35,061 nucleotides of DNA, taken from positions 1 through 35,061 of the forward strand of contig JASJDB010000017.1 in the NCBI GenBank assembly GCA_030065315.1. The letters are read 5' to 3'. This document shows positions 8,235-16,652 of this stretch, one piece after another. Position numbers and translations under genes: made by a program. The notes under the pieces were generated by a model. That model saw only the letters and a list, made by a program, of their open reading frames with translations. It did no database searches and was not told the DNA's origin. Position 1 is the first letter of the stretch; each line of letters begins with the position of its first letter. This stretch comes from Xenococcaceae cyanobacterium MO_167.B52. Its GTDB lineage: Bacteria; Cyanobacteriota; Cyanobacteriia; Cyanobacteriales; Xenococcaceae.

Positions 8235-8924
8235 TTAACTTTTAGTTGAGGAATCAAGTTTGATCATTCGGTATCCTACACCATGAACAGTCTCAATAAA
8301 ATCATCTGCTGCACCAACAGCTTTTAACTTTTTACGTAAACTTCTGATATGGAATTTTACGGTATCTTCTTCTGGCGGGTCTTCCAGAGACCAAACACTG
8401 TCAATAATGGCATGACGACTTAAAACTTTTCTGCCATTTCTGAGGAGTAATTCTAAAAGACTGTATTCTTTGGGGGTGAGATGTATAGTTTGGTCAGAAT
8501 AACTAACTTCATAGGTACTAGGGTCAAATTGTAACTTACCCCATTCCAGAATGGGGGGGGTTGAACTACCTCGACGTAAGAGGGCGCGAATGCGAGCAAA
8601 CAATTCTCCTAAATCGACTGGTTTAATGATATAGTCATCTGCCCCTGCATCCAATCCCATAATTTTATCGCTTACTGTATCCAAAGCAGTAATCATCAGG
8701 ATTGGCATTTGATGTCCTTGCGATCGCAATTTATGACATAAATCGATGCCATTAAAGTCGGGAAGCATCACATCAAGCAATAGCAAATCATAATCTAAAG
8801 CTTTAATATGGTCTAAGGCTGACTCTCCATCTGAAGCTACATCAACAACATATCTTTGGTCAGTAATTGCCTCTGCCAAAGTCTCAGCTAAATTAAAATC
8901 ATCTTCAACTAAAAGAATCCGCAT
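8235..8924 (-). CDS. OmpR/PhoB-family response regulator
   Basis: A 229-residue two-component response regulator. The receiver domain has the acidic pair Asp8/Asp9 (LVEDD), phospho-acceptor Asp51 (LLLLDVMLP), Thr79 and Lys101 (IIKPVDL). The C-terminal winged helix carries LTPKEYSLLELLLRNGRKVLSR and the final VHGVGYRM hairpin. The open frame extends to a TTG at 8975, but the family start MRILLVEDD corresponds to ATG at 8924. It resembles the cyanobacterial RppA/ManR/NrsR group, but I cannot assign one. No histidine kinase is adjacent, so the partner is elsewhere. It leads a likely two-gene unit with the gamma-glutamyltransferase-like gene. Confidence 0.92.
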   Translation of the reverse strand: MRILLVEDDFNLAETLAEAITDQRYVVDVASDGESALDHIKALDYDLLLLDVMLPDFNGIDLCHKLRSQGHQMPILMITALDTVSDKIMGLDAGADDYIIKPVDLGELFARIRALLRRGSSTPPILEWGKLQFDPSTYEVSYSDQTIHLTPKEYSLLELLLRNGRKVLSRHAIIDSVWSLEDPPEEDTVKFHIRSLRKKLKAVGAADDFIETVHGVGYRMIKLDSSTKS

Positions 8925-9256
8925 TGTGGAAAGTTTTACTTTTACGAAGTCGAAGAGATCTCTTCGACCAACCAACCTCTAACTTACAAGAAAAGTGTGG
9001 ACGATTTGGGGTTTTTGCAAAAATATTTTGCAACCCAGTTTTCCACTAGGGTAAGACTTGATTATCATCTTTTCCGATTTTTTCACGGTTTCCTCACCAG
9101 TTTCCTCCCCCTTAATTTGTTAAGTTGTTAACTCAGATAACTCTATCAATTACTATCATTGCGTCTTGACTAGTGTTTGCTTAGAGTTAGAGTCTTGAAT
9201 GCCAAAACTTGACAAATTCTGATATACATCTTTAATTTGATCGCAAAACTAATAAT
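8925..9256. other. Divergent promoter region (response regulator / cpcL)
   Basis: This 332-bp gap separates the divergent response-regulator and cpcL genes and must hold both promoters. The only clear element is a perfect inverted repeat at 9015-9033. A TTGACA at 9209-9214 could be a -35 element for cpcL, but no good -10 follows at 17 bases. No open frame of note. Confidence 0.5.
9015..9033. promoter_or_regulatory. Candidate operator: perfect 8-3-8 inverted repeat
   Basis: TTGCAAAA and TTTTGCAA flank a 3-base spacer, giving a 19-base site typical in size for a dimeric regulator. It is about 90 bp upstream of the response-regulator start and 225 bp upstream of cpcL. The binding protein is unknown. 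Confidence 0.35.
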
Positions 9257-9997
9257 ATGGCAATTCCTTTACTAGAATATTCTCCTTCCAGTCAGAATCA
9301 ACGAGTTCTGAACTACGAAATTCCTGGCGATGAACAGTCTCGGATTTATAGTGCTGAAAACTTGCTCTCAGATGGACGAACTCAAGACCTGATTTGGGCA
9401 GCATATCGACAAATTTTCAATGAACAACAACTTTTGTCTAGCAATCGAGATAAAGCCTTAGAATCTCAACTTAGGGCTGGACAAATTACAGTAAAAGACT
9501 TTATTCGTGGCTTAGTACTCTCTGAAACTTTTAGACGACGTAATTACGAACCCAATAGTAACTATCGCTTTGTGGAGATGTGCATCCAAAGGGTTTTGGG
9601 GCGCAATGTTTATAGTGATCGCGAAAAACTAGCTTGGTCGATTGTCCTAGCTACCAAAGGATTAGCTGGTTTTGTCGATGATTTATTAAACAGCAAAGAG
9701 TATCTCGATAATTTTGGCGATGATATTGTTCCTTATCAACGCAGAAGGATCTTACCCCAACGAGCAGAAGGAGAACTTTCCTTCGCCAGAATGCCCCGTT
9801 ACGGAGCAGATTATCGTTCTAAATTAGAAGCATTGGGCTATTTTGCTCATAAACCAGGGGATTATTATGGCAAACCCTACTATCCACCCCAACAAGTATT
9901 ACTAGTTGGCAAAATTTTAGCCATAGGTGGAGCAGCTTTTTTAGGTTTAATTACGGTTGCTGTTGCCTTATCAGCTTGGGGTTTAATTAGCCTTTAA
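9257..9997 (+). CDS. cpcL: CpcL (CpcG2-type) membrane-anchored phycobilisome rod linker
   Basis: A 246-residue phycobilisome linker. Residues 15-165 form the Pfam00427-type linker domain ([66 protein letters not shown]). In place of the core-binding tail of CpcG1, the C-terminus ends in a long hydrophobic helix at about 216-243 ([28 protein letters not shown]). That is the hallmark of CpcL, which anchors rod-only phycobilisomes in the thylakoid membrane, in studied strains next to photosystem I. The conventional CpcG paralogue is 16 kb away at 25414-26163. The gene is monocistronic, ending at a strong terminator. Confidence 0.93.
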   Translation: MAIPLLEYSPSSQNQRVLNYEIPGDEQSRIYSAENLLSDGRTQDLIWAAYRQIFNEQQLLSSNRDKALESQLRAGQITVKDFIRGLVLSETFRRRNYEPNSNYRFVEMCIQRVLGRNVYSDREKLAWSIVLATKGLAGFVDDLLNSKEYLDNFGDDIVPYQRRRILPQRAEGELSFARMPRYGADYRSKLEALGYFAHKPGDYYGKPYYPPQQVLLVGKILAIGGAAFLGLITVAVALSAWGLISL

Positions 9998-10030
9998 TCC
10001 AGTTTTTGATTCTTCTTTTTAATTCCTCCC

Positions 10031-10065
10031 CAGGACTGTCCTCGATGAAGCAGTCCTGTTTTTTT
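10031..10065 (+). terminator. Intrinsic terminator after cpcL
   Basis: An 8-bp perfect stem (CAGGACTG at 10031-10038 with CAGTCCTG at 10051-10058), a 12-base loop and seven T residues directly after it. It lies 33 bp past the cpcL stop and separates it from the kinase gene. Confidence 0.9.
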
Positions 10066-10119
10066 GCTTTGATAAACTTTATGAGGGGTGTAATATTAAG
10101 TACAACTAGCTAGTATTTT

Positions 10120-12798
10120 ATGGATCGACAAATTATTCTTGTCTTGAATTTGCTTGATTCTCTTAACCCTATGATTAGTCTTGGCTCAGGATTTGTGGTT
10201 TTGTTGGGAGTTTACTTTTTCCTTCAGCGACAAATTCAACGTCGTCGCCAAGCGGAGATTGTTTTATATCAGCAAAGTGAAAGAGAAAGACTAGTTAATC
10301 AAATTGCTCAACAAATTCGCCAATCTTTAGACTTAGAATCAGTATTAAACACTACAGTAACAGAGGTTAGAAAATTTTTAGATTGCGATCGCGTTTTAAT
10401 TTATCGCATTTGGGAAAATGGTACGGGTAGTACCATCACTGAGAGAGTGTTACCTCCCTATCCTGCGATTTTAGATCAAACTTTCCCCGAAGAGGTTTTT
10501 CCTACTGAGTATCATCAAGCTTATATTCAGGGAAAAAGTCGTACTATTACCAATATTGACCAAGACGATGTAGAAGATTGTTTAGCCGAATTTATTAAAC
10601 AATTTGGGGTACAAGCCAAATTAGTAGTCCCCATTATTCAAGAAGTCAGAGAAATAGCTGAATCGGAAAATAACCAACCTAAATCACCTTATCTTTGGGG
10701 ACTCTTAATTGCTCACCAATGTAGTGCAACTCGACAGTGGCAACCTTTAGAAGTTGATTTAATGAAACAGTTAGCCACTCAAGTTGCGATCGCAATTCAG
10801 CAATCAGAACTTTATCAACAACTCCAACAACTCAATAGTCAACTAGAGAATAGAGTTAAAAGACGCACTCAAGAACTAGCTAAAACTAATCAAGCTCTAA
10901 AAGCCGAAATTATAGAGCGTCAACGGACAGAAATAGCCCTACGTCATACCAATCACACCCTACAATCTCTGATCGCTGCTTCTCCCCGCGCTATTTTTAC
11001 CCTCGATCTTCAAGAGCGAGTTAAAATATGGAATCCTGCTGCGGAAAAAATGTTTGGGTGGACTGAAGCCGAGGTCTTAGATTGTCCCAATCCTGTGATC
11101 TCTGAAGCTGAAGTTACTGATTACAAACTAGTTCGGCAAAGTATCTTACAAGGAATAACTCCACCTAGTTTAGAAATACGCCGTCCTAAAAAAGATGGTT
11201 CCATGATTGATATTGTCTTTTCTGCTGCACCTCTAACAGATAGTGAAGACAATATTAGTGGCATAGTAGCTGTGGTTGCTGATATCACCGAACAACGTCA
11301 ACAAGCCGAAAAAGTTAGATTATTGCAATCAGTCGTAGTAAACACCAATGATGCCATTCTGATTACGGAAGCCGAACCGATTGATGAGCCAGGACCCAGG
11401 ATTATCTATGCTAACGAAGCCTTTACTCGCACCACTGGCTATACCTTAAAAGAAATTCTTGGTAAAACTCCCCGCATTCTTCAAGGACCAAAAACTAATC
11501 GTCAAGCCTTAGCTAAAGTCCGTAAGGCTCTATTGAACTGGGAATCAGTCACTGTAGAAACCATCAACTATCGTAAAGATGGTTCTGAGTTTTGGGTAGA
11601 GTTTAGTATCGTAGCTGTGGCTAATAAAGAAGGTAAATATACTCATTGGATTTCTGTACAACGGGATATCACCGAACGCAAACGTACGGAACAAGCTCTA
11701 CGCCAAAGTGATGAACGCTTCCGTAGAGTCGTAGAAAATGCTTTAGATATCATTACTATTATTGATGTCAAAGGCTACATTCATTATGCTAGTCCTTCTT
11801 TTAAGAAAGTTTTAGGCTATTCCCCAGAAGAATTAGTAGGCAAAAACTTTTTTAAGCCTATTCACAGCAATGATCTAGTCAAAGCCTCTCAAAATATCAT
11901 TAATGTGTTTCATAGTTCTCAACCCCCCCTGCCCATAGAATTTCGCTATCAACACCACAATGGTTCTTGGCTCACACTAGAAGCTGTCAGCCAAAAATTT
12001 ATTGATAATGCTCCAGAGCCAAGAATTATGATTAATTGTCGCGACATAACCGAAAGAAAACGGCTTTATGACATGGAATTGGCGTTAGAAAGAGAAAGGG
12101 AATTGAGCATTATTAAAACTCGTTTTTTCTCTATGGCATCCCATGAATTTCGCACTCCTCTTAGTACAGTATTGGCAGCAGCCCAATTGATGGAAAATTC
12201 CCCTAATATTTGGCAGGACTCCCCAAAAAGACTACGTAACTTACATCGTATTCAAAATTCTGTCAAACATATGGTTCAGTTGCTGGACGATATTTTAACT
12301 ATTAATCGTGCGGAAACTGGCAAACTAGAGTTTAATCCCAAACCTTTGCCCTTAAAGCAATTTTGTCGTCAGTGCGTTGAAGAAATGCAGCTTAGTGCGG
12401 GAAGTAAACACATCATCACCTTTGTTGCCCCTACACAAGAAGTTCATGCCTTATTAGATGAAAAGCTATTACGCTCAATTTTAGCTAATTTGCTCTCTAA
12501 TGGGATTAAGTATTCTCCTCAAGGAGGACAGATTCTGGTCTCTTTGGAATTTACTCTAGATAATATTCAAATTAGAATTCAAGACCAAGGAATTGGAATT
12601 GCTCCAGAAGATCAAGCAAGACTATTCCAGCCTTTTCATCGTGGTCAAAATGTGCGTCGTATCCCAGGTACGGGACTAGGACTAGTAGTAGTACAAAAGT
12701 GTATTGATTTACATGGCGGAACTATCAATATTGCTAGTGAACAAGATCAAGGCACAATTGTCACAGTTACTTTACCTTTGAGCAATTCAACATTGTAA
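10120..12798 (+). CDS. GAF-PAS3 sensor histidine kinase
   Basis: An 892-residue histidine kinase. A hydrophobic N-terminal stretch (about 14-34) suggests one membrane anchor. A GAF domain follows (about 65-230, CDRVLIYRIW, FGVQAKLVVPI, LWGLLIAHQC), then a coiled coil, three PAS/PAC modules (about 279-395, 398-520, 525-650), a HisKA domain with phospho-acceptor His675 in MASHEFRTPL, and an HATPase domain with N794 (N box), DQGIGIAPED and GTGLGLVV. There is no receiver domain, so it must signal to a separate regulator; the orphan response regulator at 8235-8924 is a nearby but unproven candidate. The GAF domain has a Cys (154) where cyanobacteriochromes attach bilin, but not the following His. 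Confidence 0.92.
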   Translation: MDRQIILVLNLLDSLNPMISLGSGFVVLLGVYFFLQRQIQRRRQAEIVLYQQSERERLVNQIAQQIRQSLDLESVLNTTVTEVRKFLDCDRVLIYRIWENGTGSTITERVLPPYPAILDQTFPEEVFPTEYHQAYIQGKSRTITNIDQDDVEDCLAEFIKQFGVQAKLVVPIIQEVREIAESENNQPKSPYLWGLLIAHQCSATRQWQPLEVDLMKQLATQVAIAIQQSELYQQLQQLNSQLENRVKRRTQELAKTNQALKAEIIERQRTEIALRHTNHTLQSLIAASPRAIFTLDLQERVKIWNPAAEKMFGWTEAEVLDCPNPVISEAEVTDYKLVRQSILQGITPPSLEIRRPKKDGSMIDIVFSAAPLTDSEDNISGIVAVVADITEQRQQAEKVRLLQSVVVNTNDAILITEAEPIDEPGPRIIYANEAFTRTTGYTLKEILGKTPRILQGPKTNRQALAKVRKALLNWESVTVETINYRKDGSEFWVEFSIVAVANKEGKYTHWISVQRDITERKRTEQALRQSDERFRRVVENALDIITIIDVKGYIHYASPSFKKVLGYSPEELVGKNFFKPIHSNDLVKASQNIINVFHSSQPPLPIEFRYQHHNGSWLTLEAVSQKFIDNAPEPRIMINCRDITERKRLYDMELALERERELSIIKTRFFSMASHEFRTPLSTVLAAAQLMENSPNIWQDSPKRLRNLHRIQNSVKHMVQLLDDILTINRAETGKLEFNPKPLPLKQFCRQCVEEMQLSAGSKHIITFVAPTQEVHALLDEKLLRSILANLLSNGIKYSPQGGQILVSLEFTLDNIQIRIQDQGIGIAPEDQARLFQPFHRGQNVRRIPGTGLGLVVVQKCIDLHGGTINIASEQDQGTIVTVTLPLSNSTL

Positions 12799-13193
12799 TA
12801 TATTCTGAGAAATAGTATAATTCAACAGGTTAAATAGAATTAATAAATATTCCAGAAGAAACAGATAAATTTTGTGATTAAAATAAATATTAGAAGCTTT
12901 AGTTAATCACTTGTTTTACTACTGTTTTATTAAATATTCCTAGATACTAAATTCTATATTTCTTTTACAATAAAAGTTGTATAATTACTAAAATCACTCA
13001 AATCAAACTATAATACGCTCAATCAAGTTCCTAAGTATCTGAACTAAAAAACTTTTCTAGGTAATCGTTGTTGTTACAAATTTAAAATCATCGAATCTTA
13101 ATAAAAATTGCGATATTTTTTCTGAAAAAGATTCTTCAGGATGATAAATCTTAGTACAATTCATTGATTTTAAAATGTTTTTAAATAATTCAA
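12799..13193. other. AT-rich spacer before the diguanylate cyclase gene
   Basis: No gene, RNA or repeat is recognisable in these 395 bases. The sequence is very AT-rich and presumably holds the promoter of the following gene; I cannot pick out convincing -35/-10 elements. Confidence 0.4.
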
Positions 13194-15026
13194 ATGAAAA
13201 AAAACTTTCATTTATCGCTACATCACATTTTAATTATCTCCTTTGTTTCCCAGGTTTTAATAGCAGTTGGTTTAACTAGCTATTTTTCTTGGAAAAATGG
13301 TCAAAAAACAGTGGAAGCAATGGCGATGCGCTTGAGTAGAGAGGTGACATCTCATACACAGCAACATATTAATGATTACCTGAAAATCCCTACGTTATTT
13401 CTCAAGATTAATCGTATCTTTGCCCAGTACAAATATTTAAATATTGATAATAATCAAGAATTGCGAAATGTTTTTTGGCGGGAAGCGCAAATTGATCCCA
13501 AAATAGATACTATTTATTTTGGCAGTGAAACAGGAGATTTTATCGAAATAGAGCTGAAAAATCCCCCGAAAATTTACCTCAGAACTAGTGCCACTGCTCC
13601 GTATTGGGAAATTTATCGTCTTAATGAAGAAGGACAAAAAACTGATAAAATTGAACGCAAAAAATATGATCCTAGAGAGCGACCTTGGTATCGAGCAGCA
13701 ATTGAACAAAAAAAATTAACCTGGTCGCCAATTTATCTATTTACAGATCCACCTGTACTAGGTATTACCCCAGCAATACCCCTGTTTGATAGTAAAACTG
13801 GTAATCCTCAAGGAGTAATGGCAATTGACTTAACTTTAGAAGATATTAGTGAGTTTTTAAGTAGTTTAAAAATTAGCTCTTCTGGCAGAGTTTTTATTAT
13901 TGAAAAATCTGGAGAAATTATTGCTACTTCTACTGGTAATCCTGTAGTTATTGAGACCAAAAATGGTAACAAACGTCTAAACTATCAAAATAGTAAAGAT
14001 GATTTGATTCATAATACTGCCCAGTTTTTAAGCCAAAAGTTTAATGATTTCAATAGTATAGATGAGCAGCAACAATTAATATTTAAGCTTAATCGAGACC
14101 GCTATTTTATTCAAATTCATACTTTAAACAACCATCCAGGTTTAGATTGGCTGATTATTACTGTGATTCCTGAATCAGATTTTATGGAACATATTTGGAC
14201 GAATATGTACACAACCTTAACCCTAAGTTCTTTGGCAGCAATATCTGCCGTTGGATTAGGTGCGATCGCAAATAAATGGATTGCCAAATCTGTAACTCGT
14301 CTTTCTCAAATGGCAAAATCTTTAGCTAATGGAACCATAAATCAAATTGAAATTCAGTCCAAAATTGAAGAGTTAGATATTTTTACCCAATACTTTAACT
14401 CTATGGCATTAAGGTTACAAACTTCGATGGAGAGTTTAGAGGCTGCCGATCTCAGATGTGAACAAGAAATTGCCAAACGAACTAAATTTTTACAACAGAC
14501 TAATCAAGAGTTAAATCGCCTGGCTCATACAGACAGTTTGACTCAAATTTATAATCGTTATCATTTCGACATAGTTCTAGAACAAATTTGGCAACAGGCA
14601 ATTAGAGATAGACAAGAAATAGCCATTTTGTTGTTTGACGTTGATTATTTTAAACTCTATAACGACACCTATGGACATCCAGCAGGAGATGAATGTTTGA
14701 AAAAAGTAGCAACAGCAATTAGCAATGCCCTCAATCGAGGACAAGATATAGCAGCGAGATATGGTGGTGAAGAATTTGCCGTTATCTTACCTAACACTAA
14801 AGTTGCAGGTGCATTTCTGGTGGCAGAAAGAATTAAAGAAGCAATAGCTGAGTTAAGAATAATTCACGAGACATCAGCGATCGAAAATTATGTAACAGTT
14901 AGTTGTGGTGTTGCCAGTTTATTAGCTAGTAATGCCTTTAAGGCGACAGATTTAGTTAGTCGGGCGGATCGAGCCTTATATCAAGCTAAACTTTTGGGGA
15001 GAAACTGTATTTTTATTGGGAGTTGA
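13194..15026 (+). CDS. dCache-HAMP-GGDEF diguanylate cyclase
   Basis: A 610-residue membrane sensor that should make cyclic di-GMP from two GTP. Helix 1 (about 11-29) and helix 2 (about 340-362) bracket an extracytoplasmic dCache domain containing the typical YDPRERPWYRAA and LFTDPPVLGITPAIPL segments, which binds small ligands in other members. A HAMP-like linker follows, then the GGDEF domain from about 445. The active-site motif GGEEF (524-528) is intact, and RGQD (515-518) five residues before it is a product-inhibition I-site. Predicted: a ligand-controlled, feedback-inhibited cyclase. It follows the kinase gene after 395 bp, so it probably has its own promoter. Confidence 0.93.
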   Translation: MKKNFHLSLHHILIISFVSQVLIAVGLTSYFSWKNGQKTVEAMAMRLSREVTSHTQQHINDYLKIPTLFLKINRIFAQYKYLNIDNNQELRNVFWREAQIDPKIDTIYFGSETGDFIEIELKNPPKIYLRTSATAPYWEIYRLNEEGQKTDKIERKKYDPRERPWYRAAIEQKKLTWSPIYLFTDPPVLGITPAIPLFDSKTGNPQGVMAIDLTLEDISEFLSSLKISSSGRVFIIEKSGEIIATSTGNPVVIETKNGNKRLNYQNSKDDLIHNTAQFLSQKFNDFNSIDEQQQLIFKLNRDRYFIQIHTLNNHPGLDWLIITVIPESDFMEHIWTNMYTTLTLSSLAAISAVGLGAIANKWIAKSVTRLSQMAKSLANGTINQIEIQSKIEELDIFTQYFNSMALRLQTSMESLEAADLRCEQEIAKRTKFLQQTNQELNRLAHTDSLTQIYNRYHFDIVLEQIWQQAIRDRQEIAILLFDVDYFKLYNDTYGHPAGDECLKKVATAISNALNRGQDIAARYGGEEFAVILPNTKVAGAFLVAERIKEAIAELRIIHETSAIENYVTVSCGVASLLASNAFKATDLVSRADRALYQAKLLGRNCIFIGS

Positions 15027-15084
15027 GCACAACTATAGCGGTTGTTGTACTGGAGAAGTATAGTAACATTAGGCTTTTTGTTCA

Positions 15085-15167
15085 TGCGCTTGCGCTTGCG
15101 CTTGCGAAGCTGTACCCGCAGGGGCAGCGGTATACTTTAGGACATCGTTGATTGTTGATTGTTGATT
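15085..15167. repeat. Two short tandem repeats (TGCGCT x3.7; GTTGATT x3)
   Basis: 15085-15106 is a hexamer, TGCGCT, repeated three times plus four bases. 15147-15167 is the heptamer GTTGATT three times. Heptameric short tandem repeats are common in cyanobacterial spacers. They lie between the cyclase gene and sbcD. Confidence 0.85.
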
Positions 15168-15239
15168 GGGTGTACATCATAAACTGTAAGAACTTGCTAT
15201 AAATGGTTAAGCTTTATGCAGATCTTAATATAAATTCTG

Positions 15240-16463
15240 ATGGCTATTAAAATATTGCATCTTTCGGATATTCATATGGGGAGTGGCTTTTCTCACGGGA
15301 AAGTTAATCCTGAGACGGGAATAAATACTAGACTAGAAGACTTTGTTAAGACGTTAAGCATTTGTATTGATCGGGCGATCAATGAACCAGTGGATGTGGT
15401 TTTGTTTGGGGGAGATGCTTTTCCTGATGCTACCCCTGCTCCCTATATTCATGAAGCCTTTGCCAGTCAGTTTCGGCGTTTAGCAGATGCCAAAATTCCG
15501 ACTATTTTACTAGTGGGGAATCACGATCAACATTCCCAAGGTAGCGGTGGTGCTAGTTTGTCTATTTATCGCACTTTGGTTGTACCAGGATTCATTGTAG
15601 GAGACAGTATCACTACCCATAGAATTAGTACTAGTAATGGGGATATTCAAGTTATTACCTTGCCTTGGCTAAATCATTCCACTTTACTAACTCGCCCTGA
15701 GACTGAAGGTTTATCCCTAGGAGAAGTTAGCCAGTTATTGTTAGAGCGATTGCAACCAGTATTAGAAGGAGAAATGCGCCGTCTCGATCCCACAATTCCT
15801 ACAGTGTTACTAGGACATTTAATGGCAGATCGGGCTAACTTAGGAGCAGAAAGATTTTTAGCAGTGGGTAAAGGTTTTACAATTCCTGTTTCATTCCTGA
15901 TTCGTCCTGAATTAGATTATGTAGCCTTGGGTCATGTTCATAAACATCAAAACCTCAATCCAGCTAATACTCCTCCCATAATCTACCCAGGAAGTATTGA
16001 TCGGGTTGATTTTAGTGAAGAGAAAGAAGACAAAGGCTATGTGATGGTAAATGTAGCTAAAGGCAAAGTAGCATGGGAATTCAATCCTTTACCAGTGCGG
16101 ACTTTTCTTACTATTACCGTTGATGTTTCCGAATCCGAAACACCTGAATCCCAAATATTAGATGCGATCGCAAAATTAGAAATTAGTGATGCTGTAGTCC
16201 GTCTTACTTACAAATTGCGTTCCGAACAATTAGAGCTTATTAGTAATGCAACTTTAGATCAAGCCCTAAAAGCAGCTCATACTTATACAATTCGCCCTGA
16301 ATTAGTCAGTCAGTTAGCCCGTCCCCGCCTTCCTGAATTAGGCTTAGGCAATACCCTTGCTCCCCTGGAGGCTTTGACAGCCTATCTTGATAACCGAGAA
16401 GATTTAAGAGAAATCGCCTCAGATATGCTCGAAGCAGCACAAGAATTGTTAGAAACTATTTAA
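15240..16463 (+). CDS. sbcD: SbcD-like exonuclease subunit (metallophosphoesterase)
   Basis: A 407-residue calcineurin-like phosphoesterase of the SbcD/Mre11 group, the nuclease half of the SbcCD complex that processes hairpins and double-strand ends in DNA repair. Metal-binding motifs appear in order: LSDIHMG (Asp10, His12), LFGGDAF, LVGNHDQHSQG, LLGHLMA and LGHVHKHQ. The remaining C-terminal part matches the SbcD capping and SbcC-binding region in size. The ATG at 15240 starts directly at the first motif, as expected. No sbcC lies in the window; in cyanobacteria the two genes are often apart. It is followed by 189 bp before the giant phosphatase gene. Confidence 0.88.
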   Translation: MAIKILHLSDIHMGSGFSHGKVNPETGINTRLEDFVKTLSICIDRAINEPVDVVLFGGDAFPDATPAPYIHEAFASQFRRLADAKIPTILLVGNHDQHSQGSGGASLSIYRTLVVPGFIVGDSITTHRISTSNGDIQVITLPWLNHSTLLTRPETEGLSLGEVSQLLLERLQPVLEGEMRRLDPTIPTVLLGHLMADRANLGAERFLAVGKGFTIPVSFLIRPELDYVALGHVHKHQNLNPANTPPIIYPGSIDRVDFSEEKEDKGYVMVNVAKGKVAWEFNPLPVRTFLTITVDVSESETPESQILDAIAKLEISDAVVRLTYKLRSEQLELISNATLDQALKAAHTYTIRPELVSQLARPRLPELGLGNTLAPLEALTAYLDNREDLREIASDMLEAAQELLETI

Positions 16464-16503
16464 TAACCCAAGTTGCGAGTTAGCATAAGGAAGAAAATTA
16501 AAC

Positions 16504-16533
16504 CTTAGAGTTTTTTTAACCTAAGAGTAACTA
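16504..16533 (+). promoter_or_regulatory. Weak Pho-box-like array upstream of the giant phosphatase gene
   Basis: Three 8-base units spaced by 3 bases: CTTAGAGT, TTTAACCT, AGTAACTA. The middle one fits the cyanobacterial Pho-box unit (C/T-TTAA-C/T-C/T-A/T) fully; the outer two match about 5 of 8 positions. It lies about 120-150 bp upstream of the start codon. A further isolated unit CTTAACCC is at 16559-16566. The link to phosphate control is inferred. Confidence 0.3.
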
Positions 16534-16652
16534 AGCATTAATCTCAATGTCACTGTAGCTTAACCCAATAACATTATTGTTTTACTTATTATTTGATTTC
16601 TGATCAAAAAATCAATTGAAAAATTGAGCTTATATTAAGTATTCTTAAAACA

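Noticed and set aside
16504-16525. CTTAG/CTAAG hairpin after sbcD as a terminator
   Set aside because: Five-base stem with a 12-base loop and no T-run after the second arm.
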